From: Paenibacillus doosanensis
GTDB taxonomy: Bacteria > Bacillota > Bacilli > Paenibacillales > NBRC-103111
Assembly: GCF_025060755.1 (NCBI RefSeq)
Contig: NZ_JANYUY010000010.1
Span: forward strand, 1 to 64,000
Length of the DNA stretch: 64,000 nucleotides
Reading direction: 5' to 3'
The notes under the pieces are model-generated. The model searched no databases. It worked only from the letters and a program-made list of their open reading frames with translations, and was not told the DNA's origin. The position numbers and the translations under genes are program-made. Below, in pieces: positions 9,577 through 17,623 of the stretch; position 1 is the first letter of the stretch, and every line of letters begins with the position of its first letter.

Positions 9577-9741
9577 AGGAAATGATGCGGAGCCATATCC
9601 TGTGGATATCCGGGGGCTCCCCCGAAAGTAATGTCTACCCATAGAACGATCCCAGAGGAAGGGTTAGACGCCGATCCAGCCTAGGCTGGATGCGGACGGA
9701 ATAAGCTTCAGCGCATCACGTCACTTTTGGGGGATTTGTTC
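9571..9741 (+). repeat. Dispersed structured repeat, copy R1
   Basis: The copy starts inside the T-tract of the preceding terminator with GTTTAGGAAATGATGCG and ends at GGGGGATTTGTTC. It can fold as a closed multibranch structure: TGATGCG (9583) with CGCATCA (9712); GGAGCC with GGCTCC enclosing ATATCC/GGATAT; GTCTACCC (9633) with GGGTTAGAC (9661); and ATCCAGCC/GGCTGGAT (9674-9691). Compared with the copy at 27806 it lacks a segment of about 65 bases before TTTTGGGGGATTTG. Confidence 0.75.
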
Positions 9742-9977
9742 TTTACCCTCTCGGCGAACGGGCAAATGCCCCGGCAAGGATTAATTTGACGGGAAGCGGA
9801 TCGATGTGAACACGGAAGCGGTGGCCGATCACTCCAGATCCGCAAGACGGCGCTATGAGCATGGGCGGTCGATCGGCGGTTTGCGATGGCCGTCAGCAAC
9901 GATTCCTGGTGCACGGGAGCGGCGGTTTCCCGATTTCCCCGGCCGGAATATGTGCTCCGCGATCTGCATTGGCTGCG
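9742..9977. other. Intergenic stretch without a recognisable gene
   Basis: Between repeat R1 and the terminator of the minus-strand Nudix gene I see no supported gene. A minus-strand open frame (9708-9980) contains a protein-like run, GNRETAAPVHQESLLTAIAN, but it is short, lacks a ribosome site and extends into the repeat. It may be a remnant of an unidentified gene. Confidence 0.4.
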
Positions 9978-10032
9978 CAAAAAAGCCCGTAATGCCTAAG
10001 CATGCCTGAAGGGCGGCTTATCATTACGGGCT
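9978..10032 (-). terminator. Terminator of the minus-strand Nudix gene
   Basis: AGCCCGTAATG (9984) and CATTACGGGCT (10022) form an 11-base-pair stem. On the minus strand the stem is followed by six T (9978-9983). Confidence 0.8.
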
Positions 10033-10042
10033 CTCGCTTCGC

Positions 10043-10444
10043 TCAGGCAAGCTGATTCGCTTCACGCAGCCGATCAAAGATGATTTGGTTCACGGCCGAC
10101 ACCCGGTCGCGGTCCTTATACGTTAACCAGGCCAATTCTTCGATTTCCGAAGCCGGCTGCATGCTTCCTTCGAAATCTGCGGTATAGCAGGCCATTGTCA
10201 CCGTGACGCCTTCCGCTTTTCCATGGGCCTGGGCCTCGAAGGTTCCGAAGTAGAGAATCGTTTCGGGCTTGATACGGACGGACAGCTCCTCTTCGATTTC
10301 TCTGATCAGCGTATCGCGGTCGGCTTCGCCGGGCTCGCGTTTGCCTCCCGGCAAGTAATAGGTGTCCTTGCCTCGGGAACGGGCGCATAGGATTCGGCCG
10401 TTCTCGATATGCAGCCATGCGATTTTATCTATGGTAGTCGTCAT
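10043..10444 (-). CDS. Nudix hydrolase
   Basis: A 133-residue single-domain Nudix protein. The box starts at LPGGKREPGEAD and continues through LIREIEEELSV, with the REIEEE metal-binding core intact. The substrate cannot be read from the sequence; small proteins of this type hydrolyse nucleotide derivatives. The ATG ending at 10444 is preferred because AAGAGGTAC precedes it; an in-frame ATG at 10462 lacks a site. A TATAAT -10 lies on the minus strand at 10475-10480. Monocistronic. Confidence 0.85.
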   Translation of the reverse strand: MTTTIDKIAWLHIENGRILCARSRGKDTYYLPGGKREPGEADRDTLIREIEEELSVRIKPETILYFGTFEAQAHGKAEGVTVTMACYTADFEGSMQPASEIEELAWLTYKDRDRVSAVNQIIFDRLREANQLA

Positions 10445-10586
10445 CGATAAGTACCTCTTCATTTTTTAAAGTAAATTATAGCATGGACCGGTTTTTCTTC
10501 AAAATAGCGCGCCGCCGTCTTCAGCATAATCCGTTTCCGAACGGAAGCCTTAGGCGGAGTGTGATCCGCAGGTGCAATCGCCGCGT

Positions 10587-11750
10587 TTACAGCTTCCACT
10601 TGCGCATTAGCGGAACGCCGATCCGGTTCAGCAGCCGGTCCAGCGCGATCCAGCCCGCCCTGCGCGACCAAGGCAGGTGGGCGTCGAATACCGCGCTGTA
10701 TTCGATATCCGCCGCCGCTCCGCGGTTGCGCTTGAATTCCGCGGCGCCGGAGCTTTCGTGCAGCTGCAAGCCGAGCTGCTCGGACAAGCCGATAAGCACG
10801 GCAGACAGCATCCGGTACAGGCCGAGCTCCTTCGTCAGCGACGTATCGTAGCCGAAGACGGGCGTCGTCATGACGCCGTCGATGCCGTAGAAGCCGAGTA
10901 CGGCGTCGAGCCGGCCGGTTTCCTGATGCCGCAGCGCGTGCAGCCGCAGCGTTCCCGACTGAAGCGCCTGGGCGAAGAACGCTTCCGTGAACCACGGATT
11001 GCAGCGCGAATGCTTCTCCAGATAAAGCATATCGTACAGCGACTTCAGCCGCGGAATGTCTTCCGCGCTCAGCTCATCGCAGGTCACGACAGCGTAGCCG
11101 TTCTTCGCAAGCAGCTGCCGGTCGCGCTTGATCAGCCACCTGGCTTTGGCGTTAGGCGGGCGGAATACATATACCTGACGGCTCGGCACGAAGCGGAACC
11201 GCTCCTCGCGCAGGGAGCGAATCCAGCTCTCGTTCAAGCTTGGCGTCAGCGAGCGGAATAGGATCGCGTGCTCGGGGAATGCGGTTCGCAAGAGGCGCAG
11301 CCCTTCGGGCAAGAAGGTGGAAGCTTGGGCGGGGTACAGGTTCGTGGACAGCAGCCCGTTATTGACCTGCACCGCCTGGTTCAAGCGCCCGGCCTTCAAG
11401 AGGAGGCCGACTCCGCCGAGCAGCAGACCGAGCATCGATTCGAGCGAAGGCCGGTTCAGCTTGTACAGCTCCTCCTTCGCATAGGTGACGTAATGCGTGT
11501 AGGGAGAACAGACGTAGCTGTTCTCGTATTGCCCGCTGTTCACCGTCACCGGCAGCAGCATATCGCCCAGACGCAGCACATAGAGGTCCGTCGTCACATT
11601 GGCGACGTAGTGCGAAGCGGATCGTTCCAGCCACGGAAGCAGCAGATCCGCTGCCCGGCGTCCTTCTGCCGTAGGTGGGAACGGGATTCGCTGCGCCGAA
11701 TGCCGGTCGTAAAGCTCGACGTCCGGGGTGTGGCCGGAATGAAGTGGCAT
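10587..11750 (-). CDS. GNAT/FemAB-like acyltransferase-fold protein, function unknown
   Basis: A 387-residue soluble protein. The C-terminal half resembles the double-GNAT (Acetyltransf_6/BioF2-like) proteins: AKARWLIKRDRQLLAKNGYAV, then a GFYGIDGVMTTPVFGYDTS strand and ELGLYRMLSAVLIGLS, and a final region with ESSGAAEFKRNRGA. This is the layout of proteins that load acyl or aminoacyl groups, but the substrate is not identifiable. AAAGAAAGGAA precedes the ATG at 11750. It is divergent from the TetR/ABC operon and may have its own promoter in the 236-base gap. Confidence 0.55.
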   Translation of the reverse strand: MPLHSGHTPDVELYDRHSAQRIPFPPTAEGRRAADLLLPWLERSASHYVANVTTDLYVLRLGDMLLPVTVNSGQYENSYVCSPYTHYVTYAKEELYKLNRPSLESMLGLLLGGVGLLLKAGRLNQAVQVNNGLLSTNLYPAQASTFLPEGLRLLRTAFPEHAILFRSLTPSLNESWIRSLREERFRFVPSRQVYVFRPPNAKARWLIKRDRQLLAKNGYAVVTCDELSAEDIPRLKSLYDMLYLEKHSRCNPWFTEAFFAQALQSGTLRLHALRHQETGRLDAVLGFYGIDGVMTTPVFGYDTSLTKELGLYRMLSAVLIGLSEQLGLQLHESSGAAEFKRNRGAAADIEYSAVFDAHLPWSRRAGWIALDRLLNRIGVPLMRKWKL

Positions 11751-11915
11751 AAGCTTAAATTCCTTTCTTTGCTAGATCGGCGTATCAAGCCTATAGTATC
11801 ATAACAAACCGCAGCCGTCCTGACGCGTTAGGCGCACTTTTGCAGGCATACTGCACCGCTTCGTCCGGGGGGCAAACCGGGCAACGGGGCGTCCGTCTCA
11901 TTTGCATGGAAGGTC

Positions 11916-11965
11916 TTGACAGACGGATTGCCGCTGCGATATATTTTGGTTGACACGAAAGTCAA
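11916..11965 (+). promoter_or_regulatory. Promoter and candidate TetR operator of the ABC exporter operon
   Basis: TTGACA (11916-11921), an 18-base spacer and TATATT (11940-11945) form a sigma-A promoter. Directly after the -10 lies an inverted repeat TTGAC-N6-GTCAA (11950-11965), placed where a bound repressor would cover the transcription start. Autoregulation by the TetR product is inferred. Confidence 0.65.
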
Positions 11966-11986
11966 TGAAAGAAAGGTGATGAATCG

Positions 11987-12676
11987 TTGCCCCGCAATAA
12001 AGAGCAGAACGAAGAAATACGCAAGCAGCGAAAAGAGGCGATTATTAGAGGCGCGCTGAAGGTGTATGCGGAGAAGGGCTACGCCGCCGCCGAAATCGGC
12101 GAAGTGGCGGAGCAGGCTGGAGTTGCCAGAGGGCTAGTCTATTATTATTTCAAAGATAAGCATTCGCTCTTCAAGGAACTGTTCATGTTTATGTTCGACC
12201 AATCGAGAAAGCATGTCCAATCGCATTTTAGCGGAGAAGGACAGATCCTGCGGATGCTCGAGGATTTCGTCCGCTCCATGTACAATAACATGCTCGGGCA
12301 GACGGACAGCGTGTTATTTTTTATGAGGATGCGGCATGATCTGCGCGAGCTGTTTACGCCGGAAGAGCTGAAGAACTGGAGCTGGCATCTCGACAATATG
12401 ACCGTCATTCGCGGCATGGTGAAGAAAGGGATGGAGCAGGGAGAACTGCGGCGCATGTCTCCTCCGCTGCTGGCCACGCAATATTGGGGCGCGATGATGC
12501 ACGGTATGGTATATTTGCGGCAATCGTTCCTGGAGCTTCAGGAGAAAGGGATGGACCCGGGGCAAATCAGGCAAGAGGTCCGGCAAGACTTGGAGGATGC
12601 CGTTGCTTGCTGCATGGCGCTGCTGGCTCCGGCGGCAGCGGACTGCCATCCTCCGAAGGGAGAGGAGAACGTATGA
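11987..12676 (+). CDS. TetR-family repressor of the adjacent ABC exporter
   Basis: The 229-residue protein has an N-terminal helix-turn-helix (ALKVYAEKGYAAAEIGEVAEQAGVA, then RGLVYYYFKDKHSLFKEL) and a C-terminal ligand domain with long helices. The start is TTG 11987, set by GAAAGGTGAT at the right distance; an overlapping ATG at 11979 is out of frame. Its stop overlaps the ATG of the first exporter gene, which implies translational coupling and drug-responsive control of the pump. Confidence 0.88.
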   Translation: MPRNKEQNEEIRKQRKEAIIRGALKVYAEKGYAAAEIGEVAEQAGVARGLVYYYFKDKHSLFKELFMFMFDQSRKHVQSHFSGEGQILRMLEDFVRSMYNNMLGQTDSVLFFMRMRHDLRELFTPEELKNWSWHLDNMTVIRGMVKKGMEQGELRRMSPPLLATQYWGAMMHGMVYLRQSFLELQEKGMDPGQIRQEVRQDLEDAVACCMALLAPAAADCHPPKGEENV

Positions 12677-14403
12677 TCAAGCTGTTTCCATTTTTGCGGC
12701 CGTACCGGCTGGCGATCGGGCTCGTGCTGCTGCTTATATTTCTGCAATCGTTGTCGGAGCTGTATTTGCCGACGCTGATGGCCGACATTGTCAATTATGG
12801 GATCGTGAACGGGGATAACGGTTATATATGGCGGATCGGGGGCTTCATGCTGTTGGTCACCGCCGCCAGCGGTGTGTTCTCCGTCATCGCGAGCTATCAC
12901 TCGTCGCGCATATCCGCAGGCTTCGGCAAGCTGGTGCGGGGCAGGATGTTTTCGCAAGTCGGCGGTTTCTCGCTGCAGGAATTCGACCGGTTCGGAACGG
13001 CCTCCCTCATTACGCGCACGACCAACGACATTGCGCAGGTTCAGCAGGTGTTCCTGATGATGATGCGTATGATGGTGTCGGCTCCGATGATGTGTATCGG
13101 CGGCACGATCATGGCCTTTTCCAAAGATCCGGTGCTGGCGCTGGTCATCCTCTGTGTGATGCCCGTCTTGGCGCTGACGATCTACTTGATCGCCAGAAAA
13201 GGGATTCCGTATTTCAAATCGATGCAGGGCAAGATCGATAAATTGAATTTGGTGCTGCGCGAAAATTTGACCGGAATGCGCGTCGTCCGGGCATTCAACC
13301 GCGCCGGGCACGAGAAGAAGCGGTTTGACGAAGCAAGCCGCGATTTGACCGATACGGCCGTTCGGGCGAATAAAATTATGGCCGGGATGATGCCTATGAT
13401 GATGCTGATCATGAACTTGACGTCGATCACGATCATTTGGTTCGGCGGCTTGCGCATCAGTACGGGACATATGCAGGTCGGCGATCTGATGGCTTTTTTG
13501 CAGTACGCCATGCAAATCATGTTCTCTCTCATCATGGTATCGATGATGTTCGTCATGCTGCCCCGCGCTTCGGCAGCGGCGGTGCGGATTAATCAAGTGC
13601 TGGACACCGAGCCCGAAATTATCGACCCGCCGGCTGCAGAGCCGGCCGCGGAGAAGAGGGGGGGCTACGTCGTGTTCGACCGCGTCACGTTCAGCTATCC
13701 GGGGGCCGAGAAACCGGCCGTATCCGGCATTTCCTTCGAAGCGAAGCCGGGGGAGATTACGGCGATTATCGGCGGCACCGGTTCGGGCAAATCGACGCTG
13801 CTTCATCTGCTTGCGCGGTTTTACGACACCGGGAGCGGCAGCGTTAAGGTCGACGGCGTGGATGTGCGCGAGATGACGCAGGAAAGCTTGCGCCGCAAGA
13901 TCGGCCTCGTCCCGCAGAAGGCGGTGCTGTTCACGGGAACGATTCAAGAGAATATCCGCTACGGCAAAGAGGACGCATCCGACGAAGAAGTGCGCCGCGC
14001 CGCCGAGGTCGCTCAGGCCGCTTCGTTCATCGCCGATAAGGAGACCGGCTACGATACGCCCATTTCGCAAGGGGGAACCAATCTCTCCGGCGGTCAGAAG
14101 CAGCGTCTGGCGATTGCGCGCGCGCTTGTGCGCAAGCCTGATATCTACGTGTTCGACGACAGCTTCTCGGCGCTCGATTACAAGACGGACGCCAATCTGC
14201 GGGCTGCGCTCAAACGGGAAACAGGGCAAGCTTCGGTCATTATCGTTGCGCAGAGAGTCAGCACGGTTATGGACGCGGACCGGATTATCGTGCTGGATGA
14301 GGGAGAAATCGCCGGAATCGGCAAACATAAGGAACTGATGGCAACATCCGCCGTGTATCGGGAGATCGTCTCCTCCCAGCTGGCAGAGGAGGAAATCGCA
14401 TGA
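12673..14403 (+). CDS. ABC exporter half-transporter with degenerate ATPase site
   Basis: About 576 residues: six hydrophobic helices then an ATPase domain. Walker A is GGTGSGKST and the signature is canonical LSGGQKQR. Walker B reads YVFDDSFSALD, so the catalytic Glu is Asp, and the H-loop reads AQRVST with Gln for His. This is the pattern of the inactive-site subunit in heterodimeric exporters of the BmrC/TM287 class. Its partner is the next gene, which overlaps it by 4 bases. It probably exports drugs or lipophilic compounds. The first 60 codons lie in a frame open further upstream, but the ATG at 12673 after AGAGGAGAAC is clear. Confidence 0.9.
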   Translation: MIKLFPFLRPYRLAIGLVLLLIFLQSLSELYLPTLMADIVNYGIVNGDNGYIWRIGGFMLLVTAASGVFSVIASYHSSRISAGFGKLVRGRMFSQVGGFSLQEFDRFGTASLITRTTNDIAQVQQVFLMMMRMMVSAPMMCIGGTIMAFSKDPVLALVILCVMPVLALTIYLIARKGIPYFKSMQGKIDKLNLVLRENLTGMRVVRAFNRAGHEKKRFDEASRDLTDTAVRANKIMAGMMPMMMLIMNLTSITIIWFGGLRISTGHMQVGDLMAFLQYAMQIMFSLIMVSMMFVMLPRASAAAVRINQVLDTEPEIIDPPAAEPAAEKRGGYVVFDRVTFSYPGAEKPAVSGISFEAKPGEITAIIGGTGSGKSTLLHLLARFYDTGSGSVKVDGVDVREMTQESLRRKIGLVPQKAVLFTGTIQENIRYGKEDASDEEVRRAAEVAQAASFIADKETGYDTPISQGGTNLSGGQKQRLAIARALVRKPDIYVFDDSFSALDYKTDANLRAALKRETGQASVIIVAQRVSTVMDADRIIVLDEGEIAGIGKHKELMATSAVYREIVSSQLAEEEIA

Positions 14404-16298
14404 GCCAAGCAAATAGAACGCAAGCCGCGGGCGGGCGTCCCGGAATGCGCGGGCCCGGACGCGGACCGATGGGGGGCGGCTTTGGAATGCCGATGGGCAT
14501 GCCGGGGCAAAAGGCGAAGCATTCCAAGAAGACATTCCTCCGGCTGCTGCATTATATTAAGCCGTTTCGGGTGCAGCTTACAGCCGTCCTGATAACGGCG
14601 GTGTTAAGCACGCTGTTCAACATTGTCAGCCCGAAGCTGCTGGGGAATATTACGACGCATCTGTTTGAAGGCGTCATGGCCCAATGGAACGGGGGATCGG
14701 AGGCGTCGTTCGACTTCTCCTATATCCTGAACATCGTTACGTTGTTGATAGGATTATATGTTTGCAGCTCTTTATTTGCGTTCATCCAACAATACCTGAT
14801 GGCGGGAGTGGCGCAAAAAACCGTCTACGGGCTCCGCAAAGACGTCAACGAAAAGCTGTCGCGCCTGCCGCTCAAATATTACAACACGCAAACGCACGGA
14901 GAAATATTGAGCCGGACCGTCAACGATATGGATAACATCAGCGGCACGCTGCAGCAAAGCTTGACGCAGGTGATGACATCGGCGATCACGATCATCGGGA
15001 TTATCGTCATGATGCTCACGATCAGCCCGCTGCTCACCCTGATTCTGCTCCTGACGCTGCCTTTAAGCTTTTTGGTGATCAAAGCGGTCGCCTCCCGGTC
15101 GCAGGCCCATTTTGCAGGACAGCAGAAGTCGCTGGGTGAATTGAACGGCCATGTGGAGGAAATGTATACCGGACATACGATCGTCAAGGCGTTCGGGCAC
15201 GAGAAGAAATCCGAACAAACCTTCGCCGCCATTAACGAAAGGCTGTACGAGGCGGGCTGGCGGGCGCAGTTCATCAGCGGTATTATGATGCCTCTGATGG
15301 CGGTCGTCAACAATATCGGCTATGTGCTGATCTGTGTCGTCGGAGGGCTGATGGTTACCCGAAGCATGATCAATATCGGGGATATTCAAGCGTTCATCCA
15401 ATATGCGCGGCAGTTCTCGATGCCGCTCGTGCAGACGGCGAACATCGCCAACATCATCCAATCCACGCTGGCCTCCGCGGAGCGGGTATTCGAAATTCTC
15501 GATGAACGGGAAGAGGAGCCCGATACGGAAGCTGCGGAAACCTGTAGCGAACACCGGGGCCATGTAAGGTTCGAGCATGTCAGCTTCGGCTATACGGAAG
15601 ATACGCCGATTATTCAAGACATGAATATCGACGTCAAAGCGGGCCAGACCGTCGCGATCGTCGGGCCGACCGGTGCCGGCAAAACGACGCTGATCAATCT
15701 GTTGATGCGCTTCTATGAGATTAACGGCGGCGAGATCACCATCGACGGCTTGAATATTACGCAGATGAAACGGGAAGGGCTGCGCCGGTTGTTCGGCATG
15801 GTACTGCAGGATACGTGGCTGTTTAACGGCACGATTCGCGACAATATCGCCTACGGCCGGGCGGGAGCGACGGAAGCGGAGATCGTCGAAGCGGCGCAGG
15901 CGGCACATGCCGACCATTTCATCCGCACGCTGCCGGACGGATACGACACGGTGCTCAACGAGGAGGCGACCAATATTTCGCAGGGCCAAAAGCAGCTATT
16001 GACGATTGCGCGCGCGATTTTGGCGGACCCGGCCATTCTGATTCTCGACGAAGCGACGAGCAGCGTCGATACGCGGACAGAGGCGCATATTCAGCACGCG
16101 ATGCGCATGCTGATGCAGGGTAGAACGAATTTCGTCATCGCCCACCGGTTGTCGACGATCCGCGACGCCGATCTGATTCTGGTCATGAACCGCGGCAGCG
16201 TCATCGAGCAGGGTAGGCATGAAGAACTGCTGGCACGCGGCGGGTTTTACGCCGAATTGTACAACAGCCAGTTTTCGGGGGGCGCCGCCGCCTCGTAA
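14400..16298 (+). CDS. ABC exporter half-transporter, catalytic partner
   Basis: 632 residues. A Gly/Pro/Met-rich N-terminal tail (residues 10-38, with RGPMGGGFGMPMGMPG) precedes six helices and an ATPase domain. Walker A GPTGAGKTT, Walker B ILILDEATSSVD with the catalytic Glu and H-loop AHRLST are all intact, but the signature is ISQGQKQ instead of LSGGQ. That weak signature faces the degenerate Walker site of the partner, so the pair forms one active and one inactive ATP site, as in asymmetric heterodimers. ATG overlaps the preceding stop (ATGA). Confidence 0.92.
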   Translation: MSQANRTQAAGGRPGMRGPGRGPMGGGFGMPMGMPGQKAKHSKKTFLRLLHYIKPFRVQLTAVLITAVLSTLFNIVSPKLLGNITTHLFEGVMAQWNGGSEASFDFSYILNIVTLLIGLYVCSSLFAFIQQYLMAGVAQKTVYGLRKDVNEKLSRLPLKYYNTQTHGEILSRTVNDMDNISGTLQQSLTQVMTSAITIIGIIVMMLTISPLLTLILLLTLPLSFLVIKAVASRSQAHFAGQQKSLGELNGHVEEMYTGHTIVKAFGHEKKSEQTFAAINERLYEAGWRAQFISGIMMPLMAVVNNIGYVLICVVGGLMVTRSMINIGDIQAFIQYARQFSMPLVQTANIANIIQSTLASAERVFEILDEREEEPDTEAAETCSEHRGHVRFEHVSFGYTEDTPIIQDMNIDVKAGQTVAIVGPTGAGKTTLINLLMRFYEINGGEITIDGLNITQMKREGLRRLFGMVLQDTWLFNGTIRDNIAYGRAGATEAEIVEAAQAAHADHFIRTLPDGYDTVLNEEATNISQGQKQLLTIARAILADPAILILDEATSSVDTRTEAHIQHAMRMLMQGRTNFVIAHRLSTIRDADLILVMNRGSVIEQGRHEELLARGGFYAELYNSQFSGGAAAS

Positions 16299-16385
16299 TA
16301 CCGTCTGCAGCCCGGCCTGCCAGGGAATGAGCAAGAAGCGGGCGGGCAAGAAGACGATCCAAACTCGCAGAGGAGCCGTGATTTC

Positions 16386-17303
16386 ATGCTGGAGCTGACG
16401 ATCGACGAGCCGGAACGGCTGATCAGAGTGGCTCATGCGCTGTCTTCGGAAGTTCGCGTAAATATATTGAAGCTGCTTCATCATCAGAACGAAAATATCG
16501 TGGATATTGCCGAAAAGCTACGTTTGCCGGTTTCCACGGTCGCCTCGAACGTCAAGGTTATGGAAGAGGCGGGGATTATTATGACGGAGATTCGGCGGGC
16601 TTCGCGGGGAACGATGAAGGTATGCGCCCGCACGTTCGACGATATTCATATGAATCTGAGCGCAAGCGCCGGTTATAACAACCCCAACTGCTTCCAAATC
16701 GATATGCCGGTCGGATTTTTCACGGATTGCGACATTCATCCGACATGCGGGATGATCAACAATAACGGCGTCTGCAAGCCGGACGACGAGCCTTCCGCGT
16801 TTTTTCACCCGAACCGGATGTCCGCCCAGATGATCTGGTTCCGCAAAGGTTTCGTCGAATATCGCTTTCCGACGCTGACGGTACCGAATGCCGTCATCCA
16901 CTCGTTGCAATTTTCCATGGAGCTATGCTCGGAGGCGCCGAAGTACGACCATATCTGGCCTTCGGATATTACCGTCTGGATTAACGAGCGGCTGATCGGC
17001 ACGTGGACGTGTCCCGGAGATTTCGGAGACCGCAGAGGAAGACTGAACCCGCATTGGTTTCCCGATTATCACACTCAGTACGGATTGCTGAAAACATGGA
17101 AGGTCGACGCTTCGGGCAGTTATCTGGACGATGTGAAAATATCGGACGTCGCCTTGAACGACCTTCAGTTGGACCGGCATCCATCGATCCGCTTTCGCGT
17201 CGGCAATCTGCCGAATGCGGAGCATATCGGAGGAATCAATCTGTTTGGCAAAGGCTTTGGCGATCACGATCAAGATATTGTGATGAGAATGATTTATGCT
17301 TAA
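16386..17303 (+). CDS. ArsR-like transcriptional regulator with large C-terminal domain
   Basis: 305 residues. The first 85 form a winged helix-turn-helix (HALSSEVRVNILKLLHHQNENI, then LPVSTVASNVKVMEEAGII). The remaining 220 residues are a beta-rich domain containing Cys residues (FTDCDIHPTCGMINNNGVC) that could bind metal or form part of a ligand site. This two-part design is common for regulators next to glycosidase genes in Paenibacillaceae. The GH2 gene follows and is the likely target, although a terminator and promoter separate them. AGAGGAG precedes the ATG. Confidence 0.75.
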   Translation: MLELTIDEPERLIRVAHALSSEVRVNILKLLHHQNENIVDIAEKLRLPVSTVASNVKVMEEAGIIMTEIRRASRGTMKVCARTFDDIHMNLSASAGYNNPNCFQIDMPVGFFTDCDIHPTCGMINNNGVCKPDDEPSAFFHPNRMSAQMIWFRKGFVEYRFPTLTVPNAVIHSLQFSMELCSEAPKYDHIWPSDITVWINERLIGTWTCPGDFGDRRGRLNPHWFPDYHTQYGLLKTWKVDASGSYLDDVKISDVALNDLQLDRHPSIRFRVGNLPNAEHIGGINLFGKGFGDHDQDIVMRMIYA

Positions 17304-17313
17304 GCCGGCAGGC

Positions 17314-17356
17314 AAGCCCATGATCCGCCCGGCGCGGATCGCGGGCTTATTTTTTT
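17314..17356 (+). terminator. Terminator after the ArsR-like gene
   Basis: AAGCCC-AT-GATCCG pairs with CGGATC-GC-GGGCTT, followed by ATTTTTTT. Confidence 0.85.
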
Positions 17357-17493
17357 GACCGGATCGGAATAGAGGACGCGGCATCAAGCGGAACAGAAAG
17401 GAATGGGGAAATCACGGAGGAACTGAAAAAGCTGGACAAGTCGCCAATTCATTACTGATATTTTGTAATAAACCGAAAATCGGTAAAAAACCA

Positions 17494-17522
17494 TTGACAC
17501 ATTGAAACACCTTGGATAATGT
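17494..17522 (+). promoter_or_regulatory. Sigma-A promoter of the GH2 gene
   Basis: Consensus TTGACA (17494-17499), a 17-base spacer and TAATGT (17517-17522). Confidence 0.75.
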
Positions 17523-17538
17523 TGTAAGTAACGATTGC

Positions 17539-17552
17539 CGGAAGCGCTAACA
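17539..17552 (+). promoter_or_regulatory. Candidate cre site (CcpA operator)
   Basis: CGGAAGCGCTAACA matches the catabolite-responsive element TGWAANCGNTNWCA at 12 of 14 positions, with the central CG intact. It sits just downstream of the start point, where CcpA would repress. Confidence 0.6.
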
Positions 17553-17623
17553 TGAGCGTTCATGACACTGCGTCGGCCGGATCAATCCCCGTTATTACAT
17601 AATGAAGAAAGCAGGTGCGGCAA

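Noticed and set aside
9571-9741. Group II intron or IS element as explanation of the repeat
   Set aside because: Terminator targeting recalls group IIC introns, but no GTGYG 5' end, domain V or reverse transcriptase was found, and no transposase gene is present. Left as an unclassified structured repeat.
9708-9980. Minus-strand frame with a protein-like run between R1 and the Nudix gene
   Set aside because: No recognisable family, no ribosome site, and part of it is repeat R1; at best a decayed remnant.
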